Shown one piece after another: positions 12,801 to 31,862 of a stretch of DNA of 64,000 nt; the stretch's first letter is position 1; every line of letters starts with the position of its first letter. The stretch is from Watersipora subatra (lineage: Eukaryota > Bryozoa > Gymnolaemata > Cheilostomatida > Watersiporidae): the NCBI RefSeq assembly GCF_963576615.1, contig NC_088711.1, forward strand, positions 18,198,182 through 18,262,181. Direction: 5' to 3'. A program made the position numbers and the translations under genes. Under the pieces are notes generated by a model, which did not search any database, was not told the origin of the DNA, and saw nothing but the letters and a program-made list of their open reading frames with translations.

Positions 12801-14325
12801 GTTGTGTAGTGTTTGGTATCTCCTAGAGACATGCTCATGTAGTTTTTCGTATCTCCTAGAGACATGCTTGCCATGTCATGTATAAATACCAAACATGTCA
12901 TACTTGCTAGTGACATGTTTGGTATGTCCAAGCGACATATCGTGCAGCGTTTGGTATCGTCTAGCATCTGACCTGTGCATTGTTTAGAATCACATAACCA
13001 TTAGCTTATGCAGTGTTTGGCATCTCTTAACAACCAATTGTAGTTTTTGCCATTTCCAAGCAACTAGCTTGCACAGTGTTTGGTATATTCTAGAAGCTAG
13101 GACTGCTAGGTTGTGCAAGGCTTGTGGTACTTCCGAGCAACTAGTTTGGTCAGTATTTGGTAGCAACTACATAGCAGCACTTCACTGAACTTGCAGTGTT
13201 TGGTATTCCCAAGTAACATGCTTAAATGGCTTTTCATATATTCTAATTTCTCCCTTGATAAATAACTAAAGCTGTGCTTCCGTGCCCACCAATTTTGCAA
13301 AAATGTATGCATTGTTAATTTTGTCACTGTAGAACATGTAACCGAAATTTATGAAATAAGTTTTTTCAGAAACATTGCAAATTTTTCTGCTTGACAAGCA
13401 TATAGAAAGGTTTGTTCATTGCATGCAACTCTTGTAGAAGCCTGCTGTTCTTAACAATCCAAAGGAAAAACTTCCTTCCGCATCAACTAGGAGAGTAACA
13501 AGAGGCTCTGTACCGATTACCAGACCAAAGGCTAGCAAGCCAACTGAACCAGTTATCAGCACAAATGAAGGCGACTCTGCTGTTAGGAGTCGACAAAATT
13601 TGCAGAAGGCGAAAATGATAGCTGCACCTAGAAGGGTGGCACAAGCAAAAGTTGACAGCGGTAGAAAGTCGGCTGCACCTAAAAATCCTGCGATCACACA
13701 ACTCGACACAATTGCCTCTAAGCCCCAAACATCAGGCCTGAAGGACTCCCAGACATCATTTCGACTTCCATCTACTAAGAAAACTATCACTTCGAAAATA
13801 GACACTGGTCAGCATTCAAAGAAAAACATTGCGTGTAACTCCAAACCCATTTCCAGAGATCAACAATTTTCGAGGAAAGCCGTAAAAGGTGACCCCATGC
13901 AAGCGCTAGGAGCAGCACGCACTCCTAGTCATACACTAGGCATGGTGAGCAACAACAAATGTAACACTGTTCCCTGCCGAACTCCTCGCACTATTTCTTC
14001 CAACATATCTGACCTCACATTAGTTGCAGGACCCACTCAGACACCAGTGTCCACACGAATACCACCGCGTCAACAAAGTCTCAATACTCAGCGGCCAAAT
14101 CATAGTCAGTTTCAAAGCCGTTTATCTACTTCTGCAAACACAAAATCACTAAAAATTAAATCAGAAAACACCGAGAATGAATCTACAATGTTTAAAAGGC
14201 CTCCACTAACCGTAAAACCAACTGGGAAAAAATCTGTGGCTAATGTTTCGACCAAAGGGAACCAACCCGGAGTAACTCAGCGCCGTTCAATGACGAATCT
14301 GACCAACAGACGCTCACAGCTATGA
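6836..14325 (+). CDS. Uncharacterised basic Ser/Thr-rich protein, 7 exons, 533 aa
   Basis: Exons by splice sites and phase: 6836-6900, 7186-7268, 8026-8145, 8731-8849, 9632-9763, 12017-12211, 13438-14325. Joined, they give 1602 nt with no internal stop. The ATG at 6836 (MSTQNSCLLDEEMD...) has an in-frame TAA a few codons upstream. The N-terminal ~50 residues are acidic/helical, residues ~90-105 form an Asp-rich patch, and ~115-165 is Lys/Arg-rich (ICRRKHRRT; PRTKPKTRRRL). The last exon (295 aa) is Ser/Thr/Pro/Lys/Arg-rich and looks disordered. The charge pattern suggests a nuclear or microtubule/chromatin-binding protein, but I recognise no domain. Exon 3 is 120 nt and symmetric, so skipping it keeps frame. 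The exon 2 donor sits in a tandem array (7244-7533). The gene converges on TEX261. Exons 5-7 are the most secure; the end of exon 3 is the least secure. Confidence 0.75.
7244..7533 (+). repeat. 58-bp minisatellite, 5 copies, containing an exon end and donor site
   Basis: Five near-identical 58-bp units start at 7244, 7302, 7360, 7418 and 7476, differing by only one or two bases. Each contains the last 25 nt of exon 2 (from TTGTTGAAATCACGGGC), the donor AAAAG|GTACTG and about 30 nt of intron. The near-identity points to a recent expansion. Confidence 0.9.
8391..8672. repeat. 22-bp minisatellite in intron 3
   Basis: About twelve units of the type AACAGCATTATAACAGTATA fill this stretch, with small changes between copies. 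It lies between exons 3 and 4 of the 6836-14325 gene. Confidence 0.85.
11574..11690 (-). mobile_element. Helitron-like 3' terminus, truncated copy
   Basis: Read on the minus strand, this ends with a GC-rich hairpin (CCCAGGCAATGCCGGG), a short spacer and CTAG followed by T. That is the hairpin-plus-CTRR(T) terminus typical of Helitrons. The adjoining sequence matches the copies ending at 30274 and 39821. It lies in intron 5 of the 6836-14325 gene. Confidence 0.5.
12535..12870. repeat. 33-bp minisatellite in intron 6
   Basis: About ten units of 33 bp (core GTTTGGTATCTCCTAGAGAC then ATGCTCGTGTAGT). Because 33 is divisible by three, both strands stay open, which creates long spurious frames (on the minus strand a repeated MSLGDTKHYTS). 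Flanking sequence to about 13220 holds more degenerate units. Confidence 0.85.
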
Positions 14326-14493
14326 CAATAGTCACTTTAATTTTATGATAGCTAGCATGTAGGCTTCACAAACTGATTTTTATATTGTTTTTTCAACTTT
14401 TATTTATACAGTTCTTTAGATCCTATCACCCGCTTCGATTTTTCTTATTATTTTGTTTATTCTACTCTTTTACCCAGTGACAATAACATACAA

Positions 14494-14517
14494 AATAAAT
14501 GTAGCTGAAACAATAAA
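14494..14517 (+). terminator. Candidate poly(A) signals of the 533-aa gene
   Basis: AATAAA occurs at 14494-14499 and again at 14512-14517, about 170-190 nt after the stop codon at 14323-14325. They lie just before the convergent TEX261 stop codon, so the two 3' UTRs probably meet or overlap. Confidence 0.55.
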
Positions 14518-14744
14518 TATGTTGTCTATGAATTATAGATGAGACAGTGTCTAACACTGCAGAGGTAACAAGGGAGAAATATGCTTCCAGCGTGATAAGA
14601 CATCAAGCAGATGCACAAGCAGGTGTGTGCATAACCGCATCTCACAAGACTGATAATACACTGAGCAGATCGATAATCAACCAGATGGCATGTCCTAATC
14701 AGTCATGTTGCTGACTCTAGCCAAGCTGCCAAATTAAATCATAA

Positions 14745-21840
<7,096 letters not shown>

Positions 21841-23389
21841 ATTAGAAACAACAATTATTCGTTCACTAAACGATTACAAAACGGCGTTGAAGTCTCCAAC
21901 AGGCACTGACCTTTATGCGATCTTGAATTATCTCAGAAATATAAACAATGGTTTCGTATTAAATATATACTGCATTTTAATGTTATGCAATAATATTTAT
22001 TTTAAAAAATAACAAAAAAATACGTAAAATAATTTATTATGTTAAATATTTAAACTGCAAACTAATGCAAATTTAAATTCAAGCTTCAAATTATTGGATT
22101 CGTGAATATGCAGAAAGTTACTAAGCTATAAATTTCCAACGTAACAAAAATCACCATTCATTACAAGTTACCCATGTTATATAGTCATAATACCGGCCTT
22201 TACTATAATAAATAAACGATACTTAAATTACATCAGGCTAAAATGTAGTTATTTAAACCTGTTAAAAATATAATATTCTGCTATGATGGATTTTATTATA
22301 ATTAAGGTTATTAGTAAATCATAAATACACGGAGTAAAACAAGCATTGTGCACAGAGAGGTTTGCAGGGTACAAATGTGCCTTACTTTTGTGTACACCTA
22401 GAAAATTTATGTATGTTTACGCGGTGTTTTTTGTATTTAGTTTCAGGTTCATTTAACTTTTTTGCGTGTTTCTGCCAGTCCACTGTTTGCAAGGTTTGAC
22501 CTACATATGCGCCTTCTTTTGTGCTATGTTCAAAGATTTCGTCTTCTATAACTTAGTTTCTTGACATATTTTTTGACACAATTTTTTTTATTTTGTGACA
22601 TGAATGACGTTATTCTAAGTATCTAATGCTAACAACATAGAATTTTGCTCTTAAAGGCCATATAATATTCCTGTCATCATTAAGAGACACTTGGGGCATA
22701 TTAGTGGAAGATTTATGTTTATAATGCACATGTTGTAATAATACCTGTGTTTATAATAACATAAAAAACTTTTTTCTTTATCACGGTGAAACTTTGTGTT
22801 CGTATGTGTAACCAACACAGCACAATTATATTCTCACTGACTGTCAAAACTATAAGTCAACTTCATCCAAGGACTGTTAGCAGAGGACTGGTCTCTTCCT
22901 CATGCAGGCAGTAAAACAGTATCTCATTGGTCAGTGTAATTTGGTGCCATCTGTCACGTACACAATTAATAAGGGTACGCATGACCTATGTGTTATAAAC
23001 AGCCATTCTTATAAAAGTGCACATAACCTATGTGGCATGTTGCAGTATAATATAATTCTACATGTATATGTAGTACTACCTATGTGCTAAAATACTAAGT
23101 ACGTTTAGTGTACAGCCTAAAAATTCATAAATGCTTCATTTGAGACGAACAAAAATAGTTGTGTTATTGGCTAATCAATGCCTAATTAAATTTGCGCTCA
23201 ATATAAAATAATAGCTTTATAAATCATAATGTTTTTGCTTCAGTGTCTGCAAAGCAGTTAAGGTTGCAGCACATCAATTCTGTTGCAGAGATAAATTAAA
23301 GATGGTAATATTATTGTAGCTGATTCTGCACAAGTGCATTTGCCTCTCGACTAGCACTCGCACACCGTTAAATCTCGGTCCTCTCAGCT
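21841..23389. promoter_or_regulatory. Divergent intergenic region of TEX261 and TRABD
   Basis: About 1.55 kb separates the two start codons, which point away from each other. It must hold both promoters and 5' UTRs. No TATA box, CpG-rich core or conserved element stands out in this very AT-rich stretch. Confidence 0.5.
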
Positions 23390-26300
23390 ATGGCAGAAGT
23401 TTTTGGGGAAACCTCAGAATCAGTAGCCGACAGTTTGCCGCGCACATGTACAATTGTTGAGAAAAACGCAGAGAGAGAAGTGTATATAGTAGGAACAGCT
23501 CACTTCAGTAGAGAGAGTCAAGAGGATGTTGGGATCGTAAGTTTATCTATTTTTTACTTGCGTGTTCCAAATATGTTGACGCTGCAGGCCGGTGTTTTTT
23601 GTGGCTGTTTTGTGACACGAATTATGTTGACAGACGCATGTTCATGTAGTTTAATACTTGCAGGTGATGCAGACTGTTCAACCGCATGTAGTCTTTCTTG
23701 AGTTGTGTAAAAATCGTCTTGGAATTCTCGAGCTGAGTGAGGAGAGGGTTCTTGAGGAGTCAAAAGATGTTAGCTTCCACAAACTTCAGCAGTCAATAAA
23801 GAAGGTATTACAGTTTACCTTAAACTTTCTGTTCTTTGTTTGATAATTAATTAACAAAATTAAATTAAAAACAAAATTAATTAATTACCTCAAGCTCTCA
23901 AACCTTTGTTGGCGAACTTAATTACATGTAGAATACGTAGCAAATTTTATTAGCACTTTTTATTAAAAACTCACTTTACCGAGCATCTCGTTGTTGATTC
24001 GTGCTGTTAGCAAGCAGCCACACTTATGTTGGAATGTGCTAACCAAATGCCAAAGCAAGCACTTTACTAATATTTGAAGTTTATATTTATCATCTGTTAG
24101 CTACAGTCCATGTGCTTGACTATAGATTTATTATATCTTTGCCTCAATGCTGCCTGCAATTGTCCTATAGCGAAAGGTTTTTTGAGGCAAATCAATCTGT
24201 TCTGTAGTTAGCTATCATGTCATCACTAATTCTATCATATAAAATAACTTGTTCCTAGGTATAGTTACACAGCAAATTTTAGATATTATTAATCACGAGG
24301 TTGGACACTACTTCAAACTCATCGTCAAATATTATTTAGTGATGGAAGTGAGTGACATTATCTTGTTTTAGAATGGTGTAGTCAGTGGCCTAATGCAGAT
24401 ACTCCTTCTTAATCTCTCCGCAAAAATCACAGAAAGTTTAGGCATGGCTCCAGGTGGAGAGTTCAGAAGGGCTTTTGAAGAGGTAAATATACACAAACTT
24501 TACACCTCCATTTATGTAGCAAATAGGTCTCTATAACATACAAATTATGTTGAGATTTCACTCCTCACGAGTTGGTCAGTTTAACTGCGATATTTTGCTA
24601 CTAAACAAGCTATGAAATTTTTTAAAATTTATCATATCAGTGCATAGCTTACCAGTTCTTAGTGGGATTGGTTGAACTCATGCATATGTCTATCTCATAC
24701 CAGGATGTTAAATAATGGTAACTGCTGCAGTATGGTAAAGTGTTTCAGCTAATTACAAACCTGTACATGCCTTAATGCTACAGCTTTGTCAACAGTCTTA
24801 ATGTTGTATTTTAGTCATTACGTACAACTCCTTTTAGCTGTATGTACTTACGTATTACTCTATTGTATCTGTGTTTGTAGTCCGGCGGATGACATTTTTA
24901 TGACAGATGCTATCGATCAGGGCATTTTGTTCGATGTTTTGAGGCAAGCTGAAGGCTTCTCTGTTGACGATACATTCTACTTATTTACAGGCTAGAAGAA
25001 TTCCACACTGCAAGGTTGTATATGGAGACCGTCCTATTGGTATTACCTTGCAGAGAGCTATAGGCAGTCTGTCCTTCTTCCAGAAACTGAAGTTTGGATT
25101 TAGCATGATTACCTCAGATATAGACTTGAGGTGAGAGCTGATCCTTGCATTTTTCTTCTGTTGCTGAGATACTATGATAGCAAAATTACTATGATTTTAT
25201 GAAAATCATCTCTGCCCAGTCTGTAATAAATACGAGCATATTATTAAAGAATAATGATTGTCAATCGAGAGGTCATCTTGATATTGTTGTTTTTGTTGTT
25301 ATAAATGAAAATAGTTTCTCGCTTTCTTGAATGCAATGTTTTTAGAAGTCAGACCTCACCAAGTTCATCTATTTATGACATAATCCACCCCGCTCAAGCA
25401 CTTTCCTCGGTATATATTCTTGTTATTATTTTAGAAGGCTAAACTTTAGCCTAAAAACTTATGAAAAAGCCCTAGGTTTTCATATTTGTTGCTTTCTGCT
25501 GAATTTGTTAAGGATGCCACATGCTGTTCTCAGAACTTCACTATTTCATGGAAGGTCGGGAAATGGGCATATTATAAGATTAGAACACTAGCTTGTTTTA
25601 GTTCCAATATCGCTCATTCTAAAACTCGTCAGATTTGAGATAATAGCCATTACATGATTATGTATTTTATATGACTAGCGACATCTCTTTAAATGGTGAC
25701 GATTTTCAAATCGGCTACCTGAAAAACTGCCCTCAAACAATTAAATCGGCATGTCGTGAAGCTCTAGCTGCTCTTAGTATGTTTCATATCGAGACATAGG
25801 TGAGTGCTCAGTATTCCATGGACTTATTCAGGTAACATTGGCTTTGTATAACTTACGGTCTTTTCTCTAATGTAGCCCTGAGGATATTGAGAAATGCAAA
25901 GAGAAGGACATGTTGGAACAGATGCTTACAGAAATGGCTGGGGAGTTTCCGAGTCTGACCAGAGTATTTGTAGACGAGAGAGATGTGTTTCTAGCACATT
26001 CTCTTAAACGTAGCACTCAAGTTCAGCTTGGCCCTGCGGGTATGTCAGCTTTAGTTCTTATTTTATGAAAGCATTAATACTAATTACGAATGTGATTTCT
26101 TTCTCATCATGATGTAAAATAGTTGACTGTCCTGCTTCTTATAAAATCTCATCTTTCATCCTTTAAATGGCTCCGAAATATGATCTCTACACTTTTTGCT
26201 CACTACTTAGTGCACTAGCCACTAACCTTTGTGGAGTAAAGATCAGTGAAAATATGTTCATTTCACTACTGTGAAACCTTTTACTATTGCAGCAAGCTGA

Positions 26301-27678
26301 AGTCATTTGTAACTTATATGTAAACCACTCCTAATTTTTACAAACTTGCTGGATATACAAACTGGATCTGGTTGTTTGATATAAACTTATTCTAATGAAA
26401 TTCTAAATTTAAACTCTTAAAAACAAGAAAGTATGCAGGTTTCTATGTGCCATTCATCACAAAATGTTGTGATTTGTTATCGATGCCTAACTAATGCATA
26501 ATTTGAAATGGAAAACATTCTGTATGGCATCTCTTGTCAAATCTTGTAGCTTTTAGCAATTGTAAGCGATCAAACTGCTACCATGGATGAGGTTATATAT
26601 TTCTTATGTATGCCAGTGCTATAATCGATGTCTCTATGCTGATAGAGAGTGACTGTAGCTTACCCATCATAACGTTCACTCTCACTCAGTGCACAACTTT
26701 CTGATTCATTGAGCAGCAGAATGGTGGAGAGGAGATTACATAACATATTTGCTAAAAAGATATTGCATTGAATTGGTTGATTAACATTTTTAATTTAATG
26801 ATAATAATTTAATAAATTTAATAGTTAATAAAATATAATAATTTTAATTCTAAATCAAATCTTTCATTACTGTTGTATTTTGAGCGCGTAGTTTACATAT
26901 GCGTGTGGCTTGCAGTCACTATCATAGACTTTCCACCAGAAATGTGTTTTGGAATACAAGCTAGTATTGGTGTACAAATTTGTTTTTTTTTAACTACAGA
27001 CAACTAATTTTAAACGAATTAAATTCAGCCCACTGAATAGTAGGTCATTTTGCACCTAATTCAGACCGCACTGGCTCTGCTGTCTTAACTGGAAATAATC
27101 AGTTTTGCTTTTCTGACTTATTGTTATTCCTTACCTACAGGGCAATACACTAGGCCTATCAAGGTTGTGGCTGTGCTAGGAATTGGTCATGTAAATGGAG
27201 TGGTGAAGAAATGGGATGAGGATCTATCAGAAGAGGTGAAGAAAGTTCTGGAGTAAGTAACTCTATAGATGTTAGCTATAGATTTAACTACAACTTAGCT
27301 TATGTTCCATGAAAACAAAATAGTGGTCTTTGGAATTGAAGCTAGACTTTGCTTTTAGGTTGACCAATGACTGCTGAAGTGGATTTCATTTTCCGTGTAT
27401 CTACACATAATTATTATCAGAATATATTTTATAATTGGTTTACTGGTTATGATTAGAAAGTGTCATTTGTAAGTAGCTTTAATGCAAGACACCGAAGAGG
27501 CTACAGGCATGTAGTTTGTACACTTTAAATTGTGACATATTGCAGGGTGCCTAAACCTACCGTGGCAGGACGGATTGTAAGTTTAACTGTCAGAACTGCT
27601 GTACTCGCCAGTCTAGCCTATGGCTCATTTCGTCTCGGAAGGGGGACGTTCAGGTTCTTCCGTGGTCTTGTCAAGTGA
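23390..27678 (+). CDS. TRABD: TraB domain-containing protein, 7 exons, 315 aa
   Basis: Exons: 23390-23536, 23664-23804, 24372-24482, 24991-25130, 25876-26039, 27141-27252, 27546-27678 (948 nt, phases consistent). The protein follows the animal TRABD pattern: YIVGTAHFSRESQEDV (first GxxH, G35-H38), then VVFLELCKNRL with the conserved Glu (E62), LGMAPGGEFRRAFEE, HCKVVYGDRPI, the Cys/Lys helix EDIEKCKEKDMLEQML, EMAGEFPSL with DERDVFLAHSL, and a second GxxH in VLGIGHVNG (G248-H251). A hydrophobic stretch near residues 285-305 may be a C-terminal membrane anchor. TraB/PrgY proteins belong to the TIKI/EreA/ChaN-like fold; the animal protein's reaction is not established. The ATG is preceded by CTCAGCT and followed by G. 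The gene looks intact. Confidence 0.95.
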
Positions 27679-29814
27679 ATTAGCCTAATTTTTTTGTACA
27701 AGGACTAATTTAGTTCACAAGCTGTTACCTCCTTTCTTACAATGTTTTCATGTTTTTAAAACTTTATTCTTCTATTTTCAAGTTTTTTGTTGATGAGTTG
27801 TTATCATAAATTACACGCACATTTATTGCCATAATGCAACCATTAATTGCCATTTAATGATAAATTGTGAATTATCTGAATGAGTCTTCCTATAGCAGCT
27901 GTTGTATGATGTGGAGTAAGCTACGAGTGGTTACAATTTTGATTATAAACTTTTGTATGCGCTATTCAAGAGAAGAAATATGCATATTAATCACTTGGTC
28001 AACCACTTAAACATGACTTGTTAAATTTATGAAGACTTCCCAGAATTTGACTAGCTCTTGTAGTATGCTGATAATATTATTTTCGCTCATGTATATTATC
28101 ACTATAACCTTTTGTCACATATATTATGTGGTGAAAGGAGTATCATAGTGATAATAATTTGCAGAACAATATATTCATTCAGCCTATAAATGCTATCCTG
28201 TTATGGGTTACTTTGAGCTTGCAGCAATGAGGAAGAGGCATTAGTTATGAGAGCTGGGTCAGTAATCTGGGATTTGTGCTCACCCGCTCAGACGAAACCA
28301 CTGAAGACTGGGCAGTCTCATTATTCCTATTTGTTACTGAGCAGGAGTGTATAACATGAGCCTTGCATGTACTTCTATTGTAATTTACTGAGAGAACGAC
28401 TTGACGTATACGATGGATGTTTATACGTATAGTGCAGTTATGCATGATTAAATATTTGACACTTGTGTCTCTAAACTGAAGGTTAATAGTTTTCATGTAT
28501 GATATGCAAACATCACCTTGCTGTGAACTAACCAGAGTTACTGCTGCTATCACAGTCATCATTGCTCTAGGAAAGGAAAATTGATGTTTTTGTTATATGG
28601 TAGTAGGCGCAAACCTAACGTATATTTTATGGTATTAACTTGGTTCTAGTAAATATCAAATCTGATACTTCACCACTGTAGGCAATAAAATACTATAAGC
28701 AAAGATGGTTGAAGACATTCAGTATAACACTGAGCAACAGGAATTAGCAGGTGACTGAATACATAGATGTCGAAAGACACAAAGTTGGTTCAGCAAGGGC
28801 CATGAAAGTCTTTAATTGAGATTGGCCTACACCCCTACAATGTAGTTGGAGCGTTGAATGATTTAGAACCTAGGTTGAATCATTATATCATAATGCCTCC
28901 TGTCTATACCTAGTCTCAGCTATAAATGGGAGACTGTAAGGAAAAACCCAAACAAACATGACAAATATTAGACACACCAGTAAAAAATACCATAGAAATG
29001 TCTATTTACAGGAATATATAATCAGTAGGAAAGATTAGTAGCAAACTTAGTAAAGGTTTGAGACCACACGCTATCAATAAAAACATCTGGCATGTCAAAG
29101 CCTCTCTCTATGGGAATGCCTTGTGAAGATAAAACATTACCAGTCAGTGGTTCTCAAGGGCCACAACTACTCCTTCTCTGATACAGCACCTGTGATCCCG
29201 ATCAGCTTCAGCAAAGCTTTGAATGTTTTACATGGAAGAAGCCTAAAATCACCCCGGCTTAGTGACAAATTTTTCATTAAATTTTGTTGAATCAGACGAA
29301 CCGAGCTATATAGTAGTTGTACTTACAACTTGAGAACTTATACAGTACAACTGATATTCTCGAATGGAAAGCTATATGAAAGTGAATATGCAACATTCTA
29401 GACACAGATGATAAGCTCCAATTTAATTTAATGCTTTTAAGAGACTACAATAGCCATATACAAGTATGTACAGATGACCTTATAATGTTGGATATCACTA
29501 CAATCACTACAATACAAAGCATATAGCATCATGCTCTCCTAAAGCAGGTGGCATTATATAAAGCATTATAAATACCATTAGATCCCTCACAAACCATATA
29601 GCATCATCTCGCTATCAAAGCATATAGCATAATATTCATCACAAAGCTACAGTTATGTAGGTTTAGCTAGCTTTCCACTGCTAATAGATCGAAGCGAACT
29701 GCGAGAGTCAATTAAGGAATCCTAAGCTATGTTGTTTCACGGAACTTTTTGAAAGCTACTGACAGATGAATTTTATACGCATCTATACAGATAAATCTTA
29801 ATGTTTCTTTGTCA

Positions 29815-30274
29815 CCTGTAGTTTGTGTGTCCAGTTATAGCAATTAAAATCTAGGAATGAAAAACCTGCTTCGCTCTGGAATTGAAATTGGAAACCCTGG
29901 TTCTGCAAACAGGCGTGCTATCCAATATGCCACACGACCTATTTGCCATACCATTGGAATAATTGTAAACATAGTTATTACATCTGTCAATCTTTATTGG
30001 CATTTGGTTAAAACAACCACACTCCATGCTTCTTCATCTAGAGCGCTTGAACTAATTTACTAAAAGAAAAAATTTTATTAGAAGAAAATATGTTCCCAGA
30101 CTTTCCCGAATTGCTGGAATATGTATATATAGCATTAACTTAATAAACTTATAGCACACAGAAATAAACAAACACTTTCATTTAAAATGGGCGAATGGTG
30201 TATATGTTGATTAAAAATAAATTTGCTAAGCAAAAAATTTTTTATTACCTGTGCAATGCCAGGCATTCATCTAG
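29815..30274 (+). mobile_element. Helitron-like non-autonomous repeat, copy A
   Basis: Starts near TCCAGTTATAGC (29831) and ends with a hairpin (CCTGTGCAATGCCAGG) and CTAG then T, next to a (TA)n tract. About 440 bp align in the same order with 39385-39821, including GTCAATCTTTA, GGTTAAAACA, CAGAAATAAACAAACA and TATGTTGATTAAAAATAA. A tRNA-like B-box (GAAATTGGAAACCC region, reverse strand) lies near the left end. No coding capacity. Confidence 0.55.
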
Positions 30275-30291
30275 TATATATATATATATAC

Positions 30292-30384
<93 letters not shown>
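30275..30384. repeat. (TA)n microsatellite
   Basis: Near-pure alternating TA with a few CA or GA interruptions, between the Helitron-like 3' end and the pogo-like element. Confidence 0.95.
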
Positions 30385-30388
<4 letters not shown>

Positions 30389-31503
30389 CAAACATGGATA
30401 ACTCGAACTTCAAGGGACCGAGCAAAAGTGTTCGAATTATCAGAGCGTTCAAGTTATCAGAGCACTGTCACAAGTCCATATATTTACTTATTTATTAGTA
30501 GATACATGTACATATACAAACTATAATATAAATCAAAAGCGCAAATGGCTTGTTTAAAATTAAATGCTTCTAATGTAAAGTTTAAAACGTTTTCATGAAA
30601 AAGTATAGAGATTTTTCTATCACTTGGGATTGGTTTGTTGTTTGAGGTGATGGTTATTGCCAGGACGTTTTTCAGATTGACATTGGCAAAACTTGATCGT
30701 TGTTGAAATGCTCAAAAGAAAAGACACTTTTTTCTTTTGGGGTTTTACCCACGATCAATTTTGCCGTTTTTTCTTGAAGTTTATGCAGATTACCTTACTT
30801 TACCTGGGATTAATTAAGAGCAACACTCCGAGGCAGTTCAATTAGAAGTTTTACGAGGTTTTACGGTACATTCTATATCACTCACGCTTTTTTAATAGAT
30901 ACTTATTGAATGTACACACGTATTCTGTGTTTAGGTCAAACGATGAATAGTTTTTTGTAGCTCAGACAACGTATACTTTTAATTACAACATTTTTTAAGA
31001 CGTTTTAAACATTCAACATTCCGACGTTGATTCAACACGGAATCAACGTCGGAAAACTATTCATCACGGGCTAGCCGAGTCACGCGCTCAAGGATTTTCG
31101 CCACGCACATACAAAACAATATGCGATTTTTGTTTTGTATGTGCGTGGCGAAAATTCTTGCGCGCGTGACCCGGCTAGCCCGTGCTATTCATCGTATCGC
31201 AGTATAAATCAAATTTCACCAAACTTTTAGAAAAGTCGTTGGCAAAAATATTTTGCCGATGGTGGTAATAACGACGCTTATGAATTACGAAAAGATGAAG
31301 TTTACCTCTATGGCTTTGAATAAAGTGATTTTCTAAAGCGAAAACAACCGTTTCGGTAGCTGTTGAGCAAAAAAACAGTTCGAATTAACAGTGTTGAGTT
31401 CGAGTTATCTATAGCAATTTATCATTACGTGGGAACGGACCAAAGGAAATGTTCGAATTAACCATGTGTTCGAGCTATCCGTGGACGAGTTATCCATGTT
31501 TGA

Positions 31504-31506
<3 letters not shown>
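30385..31506. mobile_element. Pogo/Tigger-like non-autonomous DNA element, 1122 bp
   Basis: The ends are CAATCAAACATGGATAACTC and, in reverse complement at the right, CAGTCAAACATGGATAACTC: one mismatch in 20. CAGTCAAAC-type ends and TA on both sides fit Tc1/mariner pogo-type elements. There is no transposase. Inside lie a long foldback (31055-31195), a small palindrome at 31021-31052 and several further TTCGAATTA / GTTCGAGTTATC-type words that echo the ends. Confidence 0.75.
31055..31195. repeat. GC-rich foldback hairpin inside the pogo-like element
   Basis: Two arms of about 60 nt are near-perfect inverted repeats: ACGGGCTAGCC, TCACGCGC, TTTTCGCCACGCACATAC and AAAACAA occur and then recur inverted around a loop of about 10 nt. 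It is much richer in GC than its surroundings. The short word CGATGAATAG near 30943 repeats the outer edge of the arm. Confidence 0.85.
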
Positions 31507-31540
<34 letters not shown>

Positions 31541-31605
31541 TATATACATACATATATATATATATTGTGTATATATATATGTATATATATACACAGTATA
31601 TTAAC
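31507..31605. repeat. (TA)n microsatellite
   Basis: Alternating TA with TACATATATA and TGTGTATA interruptions on the right side of the pogo-like element. Confidence 0.9.
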
Positions 31606-31862
31606 CAAAATTCATTTTTAGCATAAACACCCACCGAATGACATCAAATTGTGGAACAGATTTGTTGTAGAAAAAATTAAAAATTATACTTTCCAGATAA
31701 GTTTCTACTTTAACTTATTACTCCACTTATTACTATTAATGTAGTTATTTTAAGGCTTGGAATTTTATGTTATGCATGTTTAGTTGTCGATTTACTTTTA
31801 GTAGTAGGATAACTAACTACAATATATATATATGTATATCTTATATATAAGATATATATTAC

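Noticed and set aside
12488-12967. 159-codon minus-strand frame
   Set aside because: It is the translation of a 33-bp minisatellite inside an intron; the opposite strand is open for the same reason.
13416-13805. 129-codon minus-strand frame with hydrophobic segments
   Set aside because: Antisense of the last exon of the 533-aa gene; the plus strand has matching splice phases and composition.
28245-28562. 105-codon minus-strand frame beginning MMTVIAAVTLVSS
   Set aside because: The start looks a little like a signal peptide, but there is no downstream exon, homology or conserved motif.
30195-30498. Open frames rich in IYIYIY
   Set aside because: Translation of (TA)n microsatellites.
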